From an uncultured Dorea sp. (GTDB lineage: Bacteria > Bacillota > Clostridia > Lachnospirales > Lachnospiraceae), in assembly GCA_948844705.1 (NCBI GenBank), contig CAQNVT010000134.1, positions 1 through 13,077 of the forward strand: a DNA stretch of 13,077 bases. Reading direction: 5' to 3'. The notes beneath the pieces were generated by a model. It was not told the DNA's origin and ran no database searches. It saw only the letters and a list, made by a program, of their open reading frames with translations. This document shows, piece by piece, positions 6,914-13,077 of the stretch. The translations under genes were made by a program, and so were the position numbers. The stretch's first letter is position 1. Every line of letters starts with the position of its first letter.

Positions 6914-8119
6914 ATGAACACAGAATTATTAGAAGCGTTGACTATATTAGAGAAGGAGAAGGACATCAGCAAAGAGACTCTTCTTGATGCGATTGAAAAT
7001 TCACTTCTCAATGCCTGTAAAAACCATTTCGGCAAGGCAGATAATGTGAGAGTGATCATGGACAGACAGACCTGTGATTATAGGCTGTATGCAGAGAAGA
7101 CGGTCGTTGAGGATGTGGAGGATCCGATTGAGCAGATCAGCCTTGAGGATGCGAGAAACATTGACGGAAAATATGATCTCGGCGATATCGTCCAGATCCC
7201 CATTGAGTCAAAATCCTTCGGGCGTATTGCAACGCAGAATGCAAAAAACCTCATTCTGCAGAAGATCCGCGAGGAAGAGAGAAAGGTTGTATATGACCAG
7301 TATTTTGAGAAGGAAAAGGATATTGTGACCGGTATCGTACAGCGTTATGTGGGAAGAAACGTAAGCATCAACCTCGGCAAGGCAGATGCCATGCTTACCG
7401 AGAACGAGCAGGTAAAAGGAGAGGTGTTTAAGCCGACCGAGCGTATCAAGCTGTATGTGGTGGAGGTAAAGAATACGACAAAGGGGCCTAAGATCCTTGT
7501 TTCCCGGACGCATCCGGAGCTTGTGAAGCGTCTCTTTGAGTCAGAGGTAGCAGAAGTAAGCAACGGTGTGGTGGAGATCAAAAGCATCGCAAGAGAGGCG
7601 GGAAGCAGAACCAAGATCGCAGTATGGTCCAACGATCCGGATGTTGATCCGGTAGGAGCCTGTGTCGGCATGAACGGTGCAAGGGTAAATGCAATTGTAA
7701 ATGAGCTCCGCGGCGAGAAGATCGATATCATTAACTGGAGCGACAACCCGGCGATCCTGATTGAAAACGCGCTCAGTCCGGCAAAGGTCATTTCTGTTAT
7801 GGCCGACCCGGACGAGAAGGTGGCAAGCGTTATCGTGCCGGATTACCAGCTGTCTCTTGCTATCGGTAAGGAAGGACAGAATGCACGGCTTGCCGCACGG
7901 CTTACCGGATATAAGATCGATATCAAGAGCGAGACTCAGGCAATCGAATCGGGCGAGCTTCCGGAGAATTACATGGAGCTCAGCGAGGGTGTATACGAGC
8001 AGGAAATGTATGAGGACGGCTATGAGGAGGCTTATGAGGAAGATTACGGCGAGTATGACGGAGAATACGGCAGTGAGTATCCGGAGGATGAGATTCAGTT
8101 TGAGGAAGTGGAGGAATAG
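6914..8119 (+). CDS. nusA: Transcription termination/antitermination factor NusA
   Basis: NusA binds RNA polymerase, promotes pausing, and modulates intrinsic termination and antitermination. The protein is 401 residues from the ATG at 6914. AAGGAGG (6898-6904) sits nine bases upstream, which rules out the in-frame codon at 6878 inside rimP. The N-terminal polymerase-binding domain (about 1-130) starts [20 protein letters not shown]. An S1 domain follows (about 135-200), then KH1 with [21 protein letters not shown] near 246-266 and KH2 with [20 protein letters not shown] near 317-336. It lacks the AR repeats found in E. coli NusA, as expected for Firmicutes. Instead a roughly 50-residue tail rich in Glu, Tyr and Asp closes the protein, longer than in the 371-residue B. 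subtilis protein. ylxR starts eight bases after the stop. Confidence 0.96.
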   Translation: MNTELLEALTILEKEKDISKETLLDAIENSLLNACKNHFGKADNVRVIMDRQTCDYRLYAEKTVVEDVEDPIEQISLEDARNIDGKYDLGDIVQIPIESKSFGRIATQNAKNLILQKIREEERKVVYDQYFEKEKDIVTGIVQRYVGRNVSINLGKADAMLTENEQVKGEVFKPTERIKLYVVEVKNTTKGPKILVSRTHPELVKRLFESEVAEVSNGVVEIKSIAREAGSRTKIAVWSNDPDVDPVGACVGMNGARVNAIVNELRGEKIDIINWSDNPAILIENALSPAKVISVMADPDEKVASVIVPDYQLSLAIGKEGQNARLAARLTGYKIDIKSETQAIESGELPENYMELSEGVYEQEMYEDGYEEAYEEDYGEYDGEYGSEYPEDEIQFEEVEE

Positions 8120-8127
8120 AGGATTCA

Positions 8128-8397
8128 TTGAGCGGAAATCGAAAAATGCCTGTGCGTCAGTGTGTGGGATGTCAGGAAATGAAAAATAAAAAGGAAATGA
8201 TACGTGTTATCCGGACAAAGGAAGATGAATTTCTCCTTGATGCGACAGGAAAGAAAAACGGCAGGGGAGCATATATCTGTCCGGATCGGGAATGTCTTAA
8301 GAAGGCCGTCAAGAATAAGGGGCTGGAGCGTTCCTTTAAACAGAAGATTCCGGAGACGGTTTACGAAGCCCTGGAGAAGGAGATGGAGAAGCTTTGA
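8128..8397 (+). CDS. ylxR: YlxR/RnpM family RNA-binding protein
   Basis: This 89-residue basic protein has the YlxR signature: MPVRQCVGCQEMKNKKEMIR near the start, then NGRGAYIC at 44-51. Cys12, Cys15, Cys51 and Cys56 are placed so that they could bind a metal, which is inference. The family is known as a small nucleic-acid-binding protein between nusA and infB, and in B. subtilis the homologue (RnpM) modulates RNase P. The start is TTG at 8128, four bases after AGAGGA (8118-8123). An ATG at 8146 would give a shorter protein beginning MPVRQ and is the only serious alternative. The stop overlaps the next start by four bases, which implies translational coupling. Confidence 0.9.
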   Translation: MSGNRKMPVRQCVGCQEMKNKKEMIRVIRTKEDEFLLDATGKKNGRGAYICPDRECLKKAVKNKGLERSFKQKIPETVYEALEKEMEKL

Positions 8398-8717
8398 GAC
8401 AAAGTAAGGTGGAAGGACTTCTTGGTCTGGCGGCCAGAGCCGGAAAGATCGTAAGCGGAGAGTTTTGTACGGAAAGAGAAGTAAAGTCAGGAAAGGCAGC
8501 GCTTGTGCTTATAGCAGACGATGCGTCAGATAACACAAAGAAGAGGTTTCAAAACATGTGTGACTTTTATAAAGTGCCGATTTATTTTTATAAAGATAAA
8601 GACACCTTGGGGCATGCAATAGGGAAAGAGTTCAGAGCGTCGCTGGCCGTGCTGGATCAGGGGTTTGCCGGAAGCATCGGAAAGCATTTAGAGACAGAGA
8701 GTAATACAATTGCATAG
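8394..8717 (+). CDS. ylxQ: L7Ae-like ribosomal/RNA-binding protein YlxQ
   Basis: This 107-residue protein belongs to the L7Ae/L30e/S12e fold, whose members bind kink-turn RNA. The opening [20 protein letters not shown] is highly typical of the YlxQ group that sits between ylxR and infB in Firmicutes. It is followed by [20 protein letters not shown] and a [17 protein letters not shown] segment. The start codon is TTG at 8394, overlapping the ylxR TGA stop as TTGA, with a GGAGA-type site inside the end of ylxR. No later ATG lies close enough to the conserved N-terminus. Its exact role in Clostridia is not established; binding to rRNA or another structured RNA is inferred from the fold. Confidence 0.88.
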   Translation: MRQSKVEGLLGLAARAGKIVSGEFCTEREVKSGKAALVLIADDASDNTKKRFQNMCDFYKVPIYFYKDKDTLGHAIGKEFRASLAVLDQGFAGSIGKHLETESNTIA

Positions 8718-8723
8718 AGGAGG
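8716..8723 (+). promoter_or_regulatory. Ribosome binding site that sets the infB start
   Basis: AGAGGAGG overlaps the ylxQ stop codon and lies 8 bases before the ATG at 8732. An in-frame GTG at 8726 would be only 2 bases away, too close for a normal start. This decides for ATG 8732, the codon that begins [13 protein letters not shown] as in relatives. Confidence 0.8.
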
Positions 8724-8731
8724 TAGTGTAT

Positions 8732-11700
8732 ATGTCAAAAATTAAAATATACGAATTAGCAAAGGAATTGGAGAAGCCCAGCAAGGAGCTGGTGGAATTC
8801 CTGATCGGAAAGAATATAGAGGTAAAAAATCATATGAGCTCGATTGAAGCTTCAGAGGCCGAGCTTGTAAGGAAGACCTTCGGAAAGAAGGAAAAGCAGG
8901 AGACAGATGCCAAAGAAGCACCGAAGCCGGGTGTGCCGAAGAAGAAAAATATCGTGCAGGTATTCCGTCCCCAGAATATCCAGAGCGGTGCAAGGCAGGG
9001 ACAGGGCAGACGTCCGGGTGCAAAGCCTGCGCAGCAGATGGGAAGGCCCATGCAGGTAAATAACGGATGCCCGTCCAAAGCAGCGGCAGCGGCTGCGAAG
9101 TCCGCAGCTATGAAGCCGCAGGCAGAGAAGGTAAGAGCCGAGCGTGCGCAGGAACCGGAGGCAAAGCCGGCAGTGAAGGCTTCGGAAGCTCCAAAGGCGG
9201 AAAAGGTACAGCCGGAAAAAGCACAGGCAGAAAAAGTACAGGCAGAAAAAGTACAGTCTGCAGATATAAAGGCGGCGGAAAAGGTACAGCCGGAAAAGCC
9301 GCAGGCAGAAAAGACACAGCCTGCAGATACAAAGGCAGCGGAAAAGATGCAGGCGGAGAAGACTGCCGAAAAGCTGGCAGCCGAGGCAAAGCCGGAGAGA
9401 GCAGGAAAATCCCAGATTCCTTCCGACAGACGCTCCGACCGTCCGCAGGGAGACAGAAGAGACCGTGATCAGGAGAACCAGAACCGTCCGCGGGGAGACA
9501 GAAGAGAAGGAGGCAGCCGCTTCCAGGGAGACAGAAGAGACGACAGGCCGCGTTCTCAGGGAGATAGAAGAGAAGGAGGCCGTTTCCAGGGAGACAGAAG
9601 AGAAGGAGGCAGCCGCTTCCAGGGAGACAGAAGAGACGACAGGCCGCGTTTCCAGGGAGACAGAAGAGAAGGAGGCAGCCGCCCGCAGGGAGACAGAAGA
9701 GACCGTGACCAGTCCGGACGTCAGGACCGTTTCCGCGGAGAGAGAAATCAGAGCGGCCGTGGAAACGAAAGAGGCTCTTTTGACAGAAATCAGGGAGAGA
9801 GAGGCGGCTTTGACAGAGGCCAGGGCCGCGGAGGAAGACCGGGAGAGAACCGCGGAGACAGACATTCCTCTATCCCGGCGCCGATCGTGGAAGGACAGAA
9901 GCCTCAGCGCAGCAAAGGAAAGGGCAAGGACGATCATAAGAAGAAGGATTTCCGCCGTGATGAGGACGGAATGAGCAAGGGCAAGAAGGGAAAGATCGAG
10001 CCGAAGGCACAGCTTCAGAAGCCGCAGCCGAAGGAGCAGAAGCAGGAGGAGAAGATCAAGTCCATCGTGATTCCCGAGGTGCTTACGATCCAGGAGCTTG
10101 CAGATAAGATGAAGGTCGTTCCTTCTGTTATCGTGAAGAAGCTTTTCATGCAGGGAAAAATCGTTACGGTCAATCAGGAGATCGATTATGAGACCGCAGA
10201 GGAAATCGCCCTGGAGTTTGAGGTGCTCTGCGAGAAGGAAGAGGTTGTAGACGTCATCGAGGAGCTTCTTAAGGAAGAGGAAGAGGACGAAAGCAAGATG
10301 AAGAAGCGTCCGCCGGTAGTCTGTGTTATGGGTCATGTTGATCACGGCAAGACATCGCTTCTTGATGCGATCCGCAATACAAATGTGATCGGAAGAGAGG
10401 CCGGAGGCATTACCCAGCATATCGGTGCATCTGTCGTAGAGATCAACGGAGAGAAGATCACCTTCCTGGATACCCCGGGACATGAAGCATTTACGGCAAT
10501 GCGTATGAGAGGGGCAAACTCTACAGATATTGCGATTCTTGTTGTTGCGGCGGACGACGGTGTCATGCCGCAGACCGTAGAGGCGATCAATCATGCGAAG
10601 GCGGCAGGGATCAAGATCGTCGTTGCGGTAAATAAGATTGATAAACCAAGCGCGAATGTTGAGCGTGTAAAGCAGGAGCTTACAGAATATGAGCTTATTG
10701 CAGAGGACTGGGGCGGAAGCACGATCTTTGTTCCGGTATCGGCAAAGACCGGCGAGGGCTTAGAGGAGCTTATGGAAATGATTCTTCTGACAGCGGAGGT
10801 CATGGAGCTAAAAGCGAATTCCAACCGCCGCGCAAGAGGACTTGTACTGGAGGCCGAGCTTGATAAGGGAAGAGGATCCGTTGCAACCGTGCTAGTGCAG
10901 AAGGGAACCTTGCGTGTCGGCGATGCGATTGCCGCGGGCTCTGCACACGGCAAGGTAAGGGCCATGATGGATGACAAGGGAAGACGTGTAAAGGAAGCAG
11001 GTCCTTCCACACCGGTTGAGATCCTTGGTTTGAATGACGTGCCGAATGCCGGCGAGGTATTTGTAGGATGCGGCAATGATAAGGAAGCAAGAAACTTTGC
11101 GGAAACATTTATTGCGCAGAGCAAGGTGAAGCTTCTTGAGGATACAAAATCCAAGCTTTCGCTGGACGATCTGTTCACACAGATCCAGGAGGGTAATCTG
11201 AAGGAGCTTGGCATTGTAGTGAAGGCCGACGTACAGGGCTCGGTTGAGGCTATTAAGCAGAGCCTTCTGAAGCTGTCCAATGACGAGGTTGTGATCAAGA
11301 TCATCCACGGAGGCGTAGGTGCGATCAACGAGTCTGATGTCAGTCTTGCATCTGCATCCAATGCGATCATTATCGGATTTAACGTACGGCCCGACACGAC
11401 TGCAAAGGAGACGGCGGAACGAGAGGGCGTGGATATACGTCTGTACCGTGTAATTTATAATGCAATTGAAGATGTGGAAGCAGCGATGAAAGGAATGCTC
11501 GATCCGGTATTCGAGGAGAAGGTACTCGGACACGCAGAGGTCCGCCAGACCTTTAAGGCATCCGGAGTCGGCACGATCGCAGGTTCCTATGTGCTGGACG
11601 GAACATTTGAAAGAGACTGCTCCGTACGGCTTACCAGAGACGGCATTGTCATCTTTGAAGGACCGCTCGCTTCCCTGAGACGTTTTAAGGATGATGTAAA

Positions 11701-11806
11701 GGAAGTAAGAGCAGGATATGAATGCGGATTTGTATTCGCTAACTTTAATGATATCAAGGAGGGCGACCAGGTAGAGTCCTATAAGATGGTCGAGATTCCG
11801 AGATAA
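8732..11806 (+). CDS. infB: Translation initiation factor IF2, with a very long repetitive linker
   Basis: IF2 is the GTPase that brings initiator fMet-tRNA to the 30S subunit and promotes subunit joining. From ATG 8732 it has 1024 residues, against about 716 in B. subtilis and 890 in E. coli. An IF2N domain (1 to about 52, [20 protein letters not shown]) is followed by a roughly 390-residue disordered linker. A second IF2N domain starts near 444. The GTPase motifs are complete: GHVDHGKT (G1, from Gly534), DTPGHEAF (G3, from Asp580), NKID (G4, from Asn634) and SAK (G5, from Ser670). Domains II, III, C1 and C2 follow, ending [13 protein letters not shown] and KMVEIPR. The linker holds an Ala/Glu/Lys/Gln repeat block (about 153-215) and an Arg/Gly/Asp block with eight GDRR units (about 239-330). 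The core is fully conserved, so the extra length is confined to the linker. Confidence 0.97.
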   Translation: MSKIKIYELAKELEKPSKELVEFLIGKNIEVKNHMSSIEASEAELVRKTFGKKEKQETDAKEAPKPGVPKKKNIVQVFRPQNIQSGARQGQGRRPGAKPAQQMGRPMQVNNGCPSKAAAAAAKSAAMKPQAEKVRAERAQEPEAKPAVKASEAPKAEKVQPEKAQAEKVQAEKVQSADIKAAEKVQPEKPQAEKTQPADTKAAEKMQAEKTAEKLAAEAKPERAGKSQIPSDRRSDRPQGDRRDRDQENQNRPRGDRREGGSRFQGDRRDDRPRSQGDRREGGRFQGDRREGGSRFQGDRRDDRPRFQGDRREGGSRPQGDRRDRDQSGRQDRFRGERNQSGRGNERGSFDRNQGERGGFDRGQGRGGRPGENRGDRHSSIPAPIVEGQKPQRSKGKGKDDHKKKDFRRDEDGMSKGKKGKIEPKAQLQKPQPKEQKQEEKIKSIVIPEVLTIQELADKMKVVPSVIVKKLFMQGKIVTVNQEIDYETAEEIALEFEVLCEKEEVVDVIEELLKEEEEDESKMKKRPPVVCVMGHVDHGKTSLLDAIRNTNVIGREAGGITQHIGASVVEINGEKITFLDTPGHEAFTAMRMRGANSTDIAILVVAADDGVMPQTVEAINHAKAAGIKIVVAVNKIDKPSANVERVKQELTEYELIAEDWGGSTIFVPVSAKTGEGLEELMEMILLTAEVMELKANSNRRARGLVLEAELDKGRGSVATVLVQKGTLRVGDAIAAGSAHGKVRAMMDDKGRRVKEAGPSTPVEILGLNDVPNAGEVFVGCGNDKEARNFAETFIAQSKVKLLEDTKSKLSLDDLFTQIQEGNLKELGIVVKADVQGSVEAIKQSLLKLSNDEVVIKIIHGGVGAINESDVSLASASNAIIIGFNVRPDTTAKETAEREGVDIRLYRVIYNAIEDVEAAMKGMLDPVFEEKVLGHAEVRQTFKASGVGTIAGSYVLDGTFERDCSVRLTRDGIVIFEGPLASLRRFKDDVKEVRAGYECGFVFANFNDIKEGDQVESYKMVEIPR
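9187..9390 (+). repeat. Degenerate AEK(V/T/A)Q coding repeats in the IF2 linker
   Basis: Degenerate repeats of roughly 5 to 6 codons of type (A/P)EK(V/A/T)Q recur through IF2 residues about 153-215. A longer copy pair carries the phrase [15 protein letters not shown] and then [15 protein letters not shown], so a larger unit was also duplicated. The encoded segment is expected to be helical or disordered and highly charged. The repeats stay in frame. Confidence 0.75.
9444..9715 (+). repeat. GDRR-type tandem repeat with a 96-bp higher-order period
   Basis: Eight copies of a unit encoding QGDRR(E/D) plus five or six more residues occur in IF2 residues about 239-330. Each is 30 or 33 bases and shares the core GGGAGACAGAAGAGA. 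On top of this, a long segment is nearly duplicated at a 96-base distance; AGGCAGCCGC begins at 9511 and again at 9607. The near identity of those copies suggests a recent duplication or homogenisation. All period lengths are multiples of three, so the frame is kept. Confidence 0.85.
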
Positions 11807-11837
11807 TATCCTGTTCTATAGCAGAAAGGAAAGAAAA

Positions 11838-12218
11838 TTGAGAAAAAGAAGTATTAAGAATACAAGGGTTAACACCGAGGTGCAGCGGGAGCTGAGCAAT
11901 ATTTTAAGAGGCGGGATCAAGGATCCGCGGGTGTCTCCGTGGACCTCGGTGGTAGCCGTGGAGGTGGCGCCGGATCTTAAGACCAGTAAGGCATACATCA
12001 GTGTTCTGGGAGATGAAAAAGCGCAGGCAGATACGATTGCAGGACTTCAGAGTGCGGAGGGCTATATCCGCCGGGAGCTTGCAAGAACGCTTAACCTGCG
12101 CAATACTCCGGAGATCAGGTTTGTGCTTGACCAGTCGATAGAATACGGAGTCAATATGTCAAAGAAGATTGATGAGGTAACAAAAAGCTTGAAGACAGAG
12201 GGTGAAGAGGATGCTTAA
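11838..12218 (+). CDS. rbfA: Ribosome-binding factor A
   Basis: RbfA is a small KH-type protein that binds immature 30S subunits and helps process the 5' end of 16S rRNA. The product is 126 residues, the usual length. It shows IKNTRVNTEVQRELSNILRG, DPRVSPWTSVVAVEVAPDLK and a conserved C-terminal RNTPEIRFVLDQSIEYG. The start is TTG at 11838, with AAAGGA (11825-11830) seven bases upstream. The first in-frame ATG is near the C-terminus, so a non-AUG start is unavoidable. It lies 31 bases after infB and its end overlaps nrnA by eight bases. Together with RimP it supports a 30S-assembly theme in this operon. Confidence 0.93.
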   Translation: MRKRSIKNTRVNTEVQRELSNILRGGIKDPRVSPWTSVVAVEVAPDLKTSKAYISVLGDEKAQADTIAGLQSAEGYIRRELARTLNLRNTPEIRFVLDQSIEYGVNMSKKIDEVTKSLKTEGEEDA

Positions 12219-13044
12219 TAAAATGCTTATGCAGGCAGGCAGCATTGCGGTCGGGGGACATATAAGACCGGACGGAGACTGTGTGGGTTCCTGTATGGGA
12301 TTATATCGGTATATCAGAGATAACTATCCGGACAAAAAAACAGATGTGTATCTGGAGGAAATTCCGGAGCCCTTTAAATTTCTTGAGGATACGAAGGATA
12401 TCCGCCACAGTATCGAGGAAGGACAAACGTACGATCTGTTTGTCTGCATGGACTGCGGGGATAAGGACAGGCTGGGCTTTTCCGTGCCGCTTTTTGAAGG
12501 CGCGAAGAATACATTTTGTATAGACCACCATATCAGCAACGGAAGCTTTGCCGAAAATAACTATATCGTTCCGGATGCAAGCTCTGCCTCCGAGCTGGCG
12601 TTCGGCCTTATGGATAAGGATAAGGTCAGCAGGAAAGCGGCAGAGGCGCTTTATCTTGGAATCGTGCATGATACAGGCGTGTTCCAGTATTCCTGCGCGG
12701 GCCCGTCCACCTTTGAGGCGGCGGCAGAGCTTTTGAAGAAGGGGATCGATGCTCCGGGAATTATCCGGGACACCTATTATGTAAAGACCTATGCCCAGAA
12801 TCAGATCCTGGGAAGGGCGCTTATGGAAAGTATCCTGTTTCTTGACGGGAAATGTATCGTATCTTATATCAGAAAATCCACGATGGATTTTTACAAAGTG
12901 ACACCGAAGGAATTAGACGGCATTGTAAGCCATCTGAGAAATACAGAGGGAGTACATGTGGCAGTATTTATGTATGAGCTTGAGCCGGAGGTATATAAGA
13001 TAAGTCTTCTACAGACGGAGCGGTCATTAACGGCGGATTTATGA
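12211..13044 (+). CDS. nrnA: DHH-family nano-RNase/pAp phosphatase NrnA, C-terminus lost at a junction
   Basis: NrnA degrades short oligoribonucleotides and dephosphorylates 3'-phosphoadenosine 5'-phosphate. The DHH domain is intact: GHIRPDGDCVGS (His17, Asp21, Asp23), MDCGD (Asp81), DHHISN (Asp105, His106, His107) and IVHDTGVFQY (Asp154). The linker and the first part of DHHA1 follow up to VYKISL (about residue 266). After that the sequence stops matching the family, and a TGA at 13042 ends the frame at 277 residues, where relatives have about 310-320. The C-terminal Gly-rich GGGGH substrate motif is missing. The start is ATG 12211, overlapping rbfA by eight bases; a GTG at 12202 is less likely. 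True nrnA sequence probably ends near 13008, with the last 11 or so residues read from foreign DNA out of frame. The identity is strong, but the end is not trustworthy. Confidence 0.88.
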   Translation: MLNKMLMQAGSIAVGGHIRPDGDCVGSCMGLYRYIRDNYPDKKTDVYLEEIPEPFKFLEDTKDIRHSIEEGQTYDLFVCMDCGDKDRLGFSVPLFEGAKNTFCIDHHISNGSFAENNYIVPDASSASELAFGLMDKDKVSRKAAEALYLGIVHDTGVFQYSCAGPSTFEAAAELLKKGIDAPGIIRDTYYVKTYAQNQILGRALMESILFLDGKCIVSYIRKSTMDFYKVTPKELDGIVSHLRNTEGVHVAVFMYELEPEVYKISLLQTERSLTADL

Positions 13045-13077
13045 TGATGAATCCGGATATTTTTGATTATCTTGTGG
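13011..13077 (+). CDS. Fragment resembling glucose-1-phosphate cytidylyltransferase (RfbF), cut at both ends
   Basis: Read from 13011 in a frame different from nrnA, the last 67 bases are open and translate as TDGAVINGGFMMMNPDIFD followed by YLV. This matches the pattern of glucose-1-phosphate cytidylyltransferase, where a DGAxINGGFFVLNP-type stretch follows an EKP segment in the middle to C-terminal half. That enzyme makes CDP-glucose for surface polysaccharides. Only the interior is present: no start codon or upstream domain precedes it, because nrnA runs directly into it. The window ends before the gene does. The peptide is short, so other nucleotidyltransferases of the same fold cannot be excluded. 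Confidence 0.55.

Noticed and set aside
9444..9715. Regular short repeats suggestive of a CRISPR array
   Set aside because: The units are contiguous 30-33 base coding repeats in frame with IF2, without variable spacers of constant length or nearby cas genes.
9465..9974. A 169-codon + strand open frame with repeated [12 protein letters not shown] units
   Set aside because: It is the IF2 GDRR repeat read in another frame. All repeat periods are multiples of three, which keeps every frame open; there is no independent start signal.
8852..10594. A 580-codon open frame on the - strand opposite infB, rich in Leu, Arg and Ser
   Set aside because: It mirrors the repetitive, biased codons of the IF2 linker and G domain. 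It has no recognisable domain, and its repeats are the complement of the linker repeats. IF2 on the + strand is certain.
1..13077. Search for a defence, toxin-antitoxin, mobile or biosynthetic system
   Set aside because: Every gene except the lipoprotein belongs to a recognised family, most of them housekeeping, in a conserved order. No transposase, integrase, att-like repeat, toxin pair or phage gene is visible.

Overview
The window looks like a chromosomal stretch from a low- to mid-GC Firmicute of class Clostridia, most likely Lachnospiraceae. The grounds are the gene order rimP-nusA-ylxR-ylxQ-infB-rbfA-nrnA, strong AGGAGG-type ribosome binding sites, several UUG starts, a NusA without C-terminal AR repeats, and the style of the proteins. 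No database was searched, so the family assignment is inference. All genes are on the + strand.

Region 1 (1-2725) is the 3' end of a GyrB/ParE-type gene, then a complete GyrA/ParC-type gene. They form a type II topoisomerase operon closed by a terminator hairpin. The A subunit has a short C-terminal domain without a recognisable GyrA box, so topoisomerase IV is more likely than gyrase. Region 2 (2640-5400) holds two accessory genes: a MATE-family efflux transporter and a lipoprotein of unknown function with a Glu/Lys-rich spacer. Each has a candidate promoter, and the lipoprotein gene ends in a clear terminator. Region 3 (5397-6310) is nudC, a zinc-finger Nudix NAD(H)/NAD-RNA pyrophosphatase, with a near-consensus promoter.

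Region 4 (6307 to about 13008) is the translation/transcription operon. A promoter overlapping the nudC stop codon precedes a leader with a perfect 12-bp GAAA-capped hairpin. Then follow rimP (30S maturation), nusA (elongation/termination), ylxR/rnpM, ylxQ (L7Ae-like), infB (IF2), rbfA (30S maturation) and nrnA (DHH nano-RNase/pAp phosphatase). Junctions are tight or overlapping, so transcription and translation are probably coupled. Four of the seven genes appear to start with UUG. IF2 carries a linker of about 390 residues with Ala/Glu/Lys/Gln repeats and an RGG-like block built from a 96-bp DNA repeat.

Region 5 (about 13003-13077) is the strangest part. NrnA breaks off before its C-terminal DHHA1 glycine motif. 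In another frame the remaining bases encode a peptide that looks like the conserved interior of a glucose-1-phosphate cytidylyltransferase (RfbF). This is either a chimeric assembly end or a real rearrangement breakpoint.

Most of the window is conserved housekeeping DNA. I see no CRISPR array, tRNA, rRNA, transposase or integrase, and no convincing new multi-gene system. The points worth following are the end junction, the leader hairpins, the IF2 linker, the UUG-start cluster and the unidentified lipoprotein with its operator-like palindrome.
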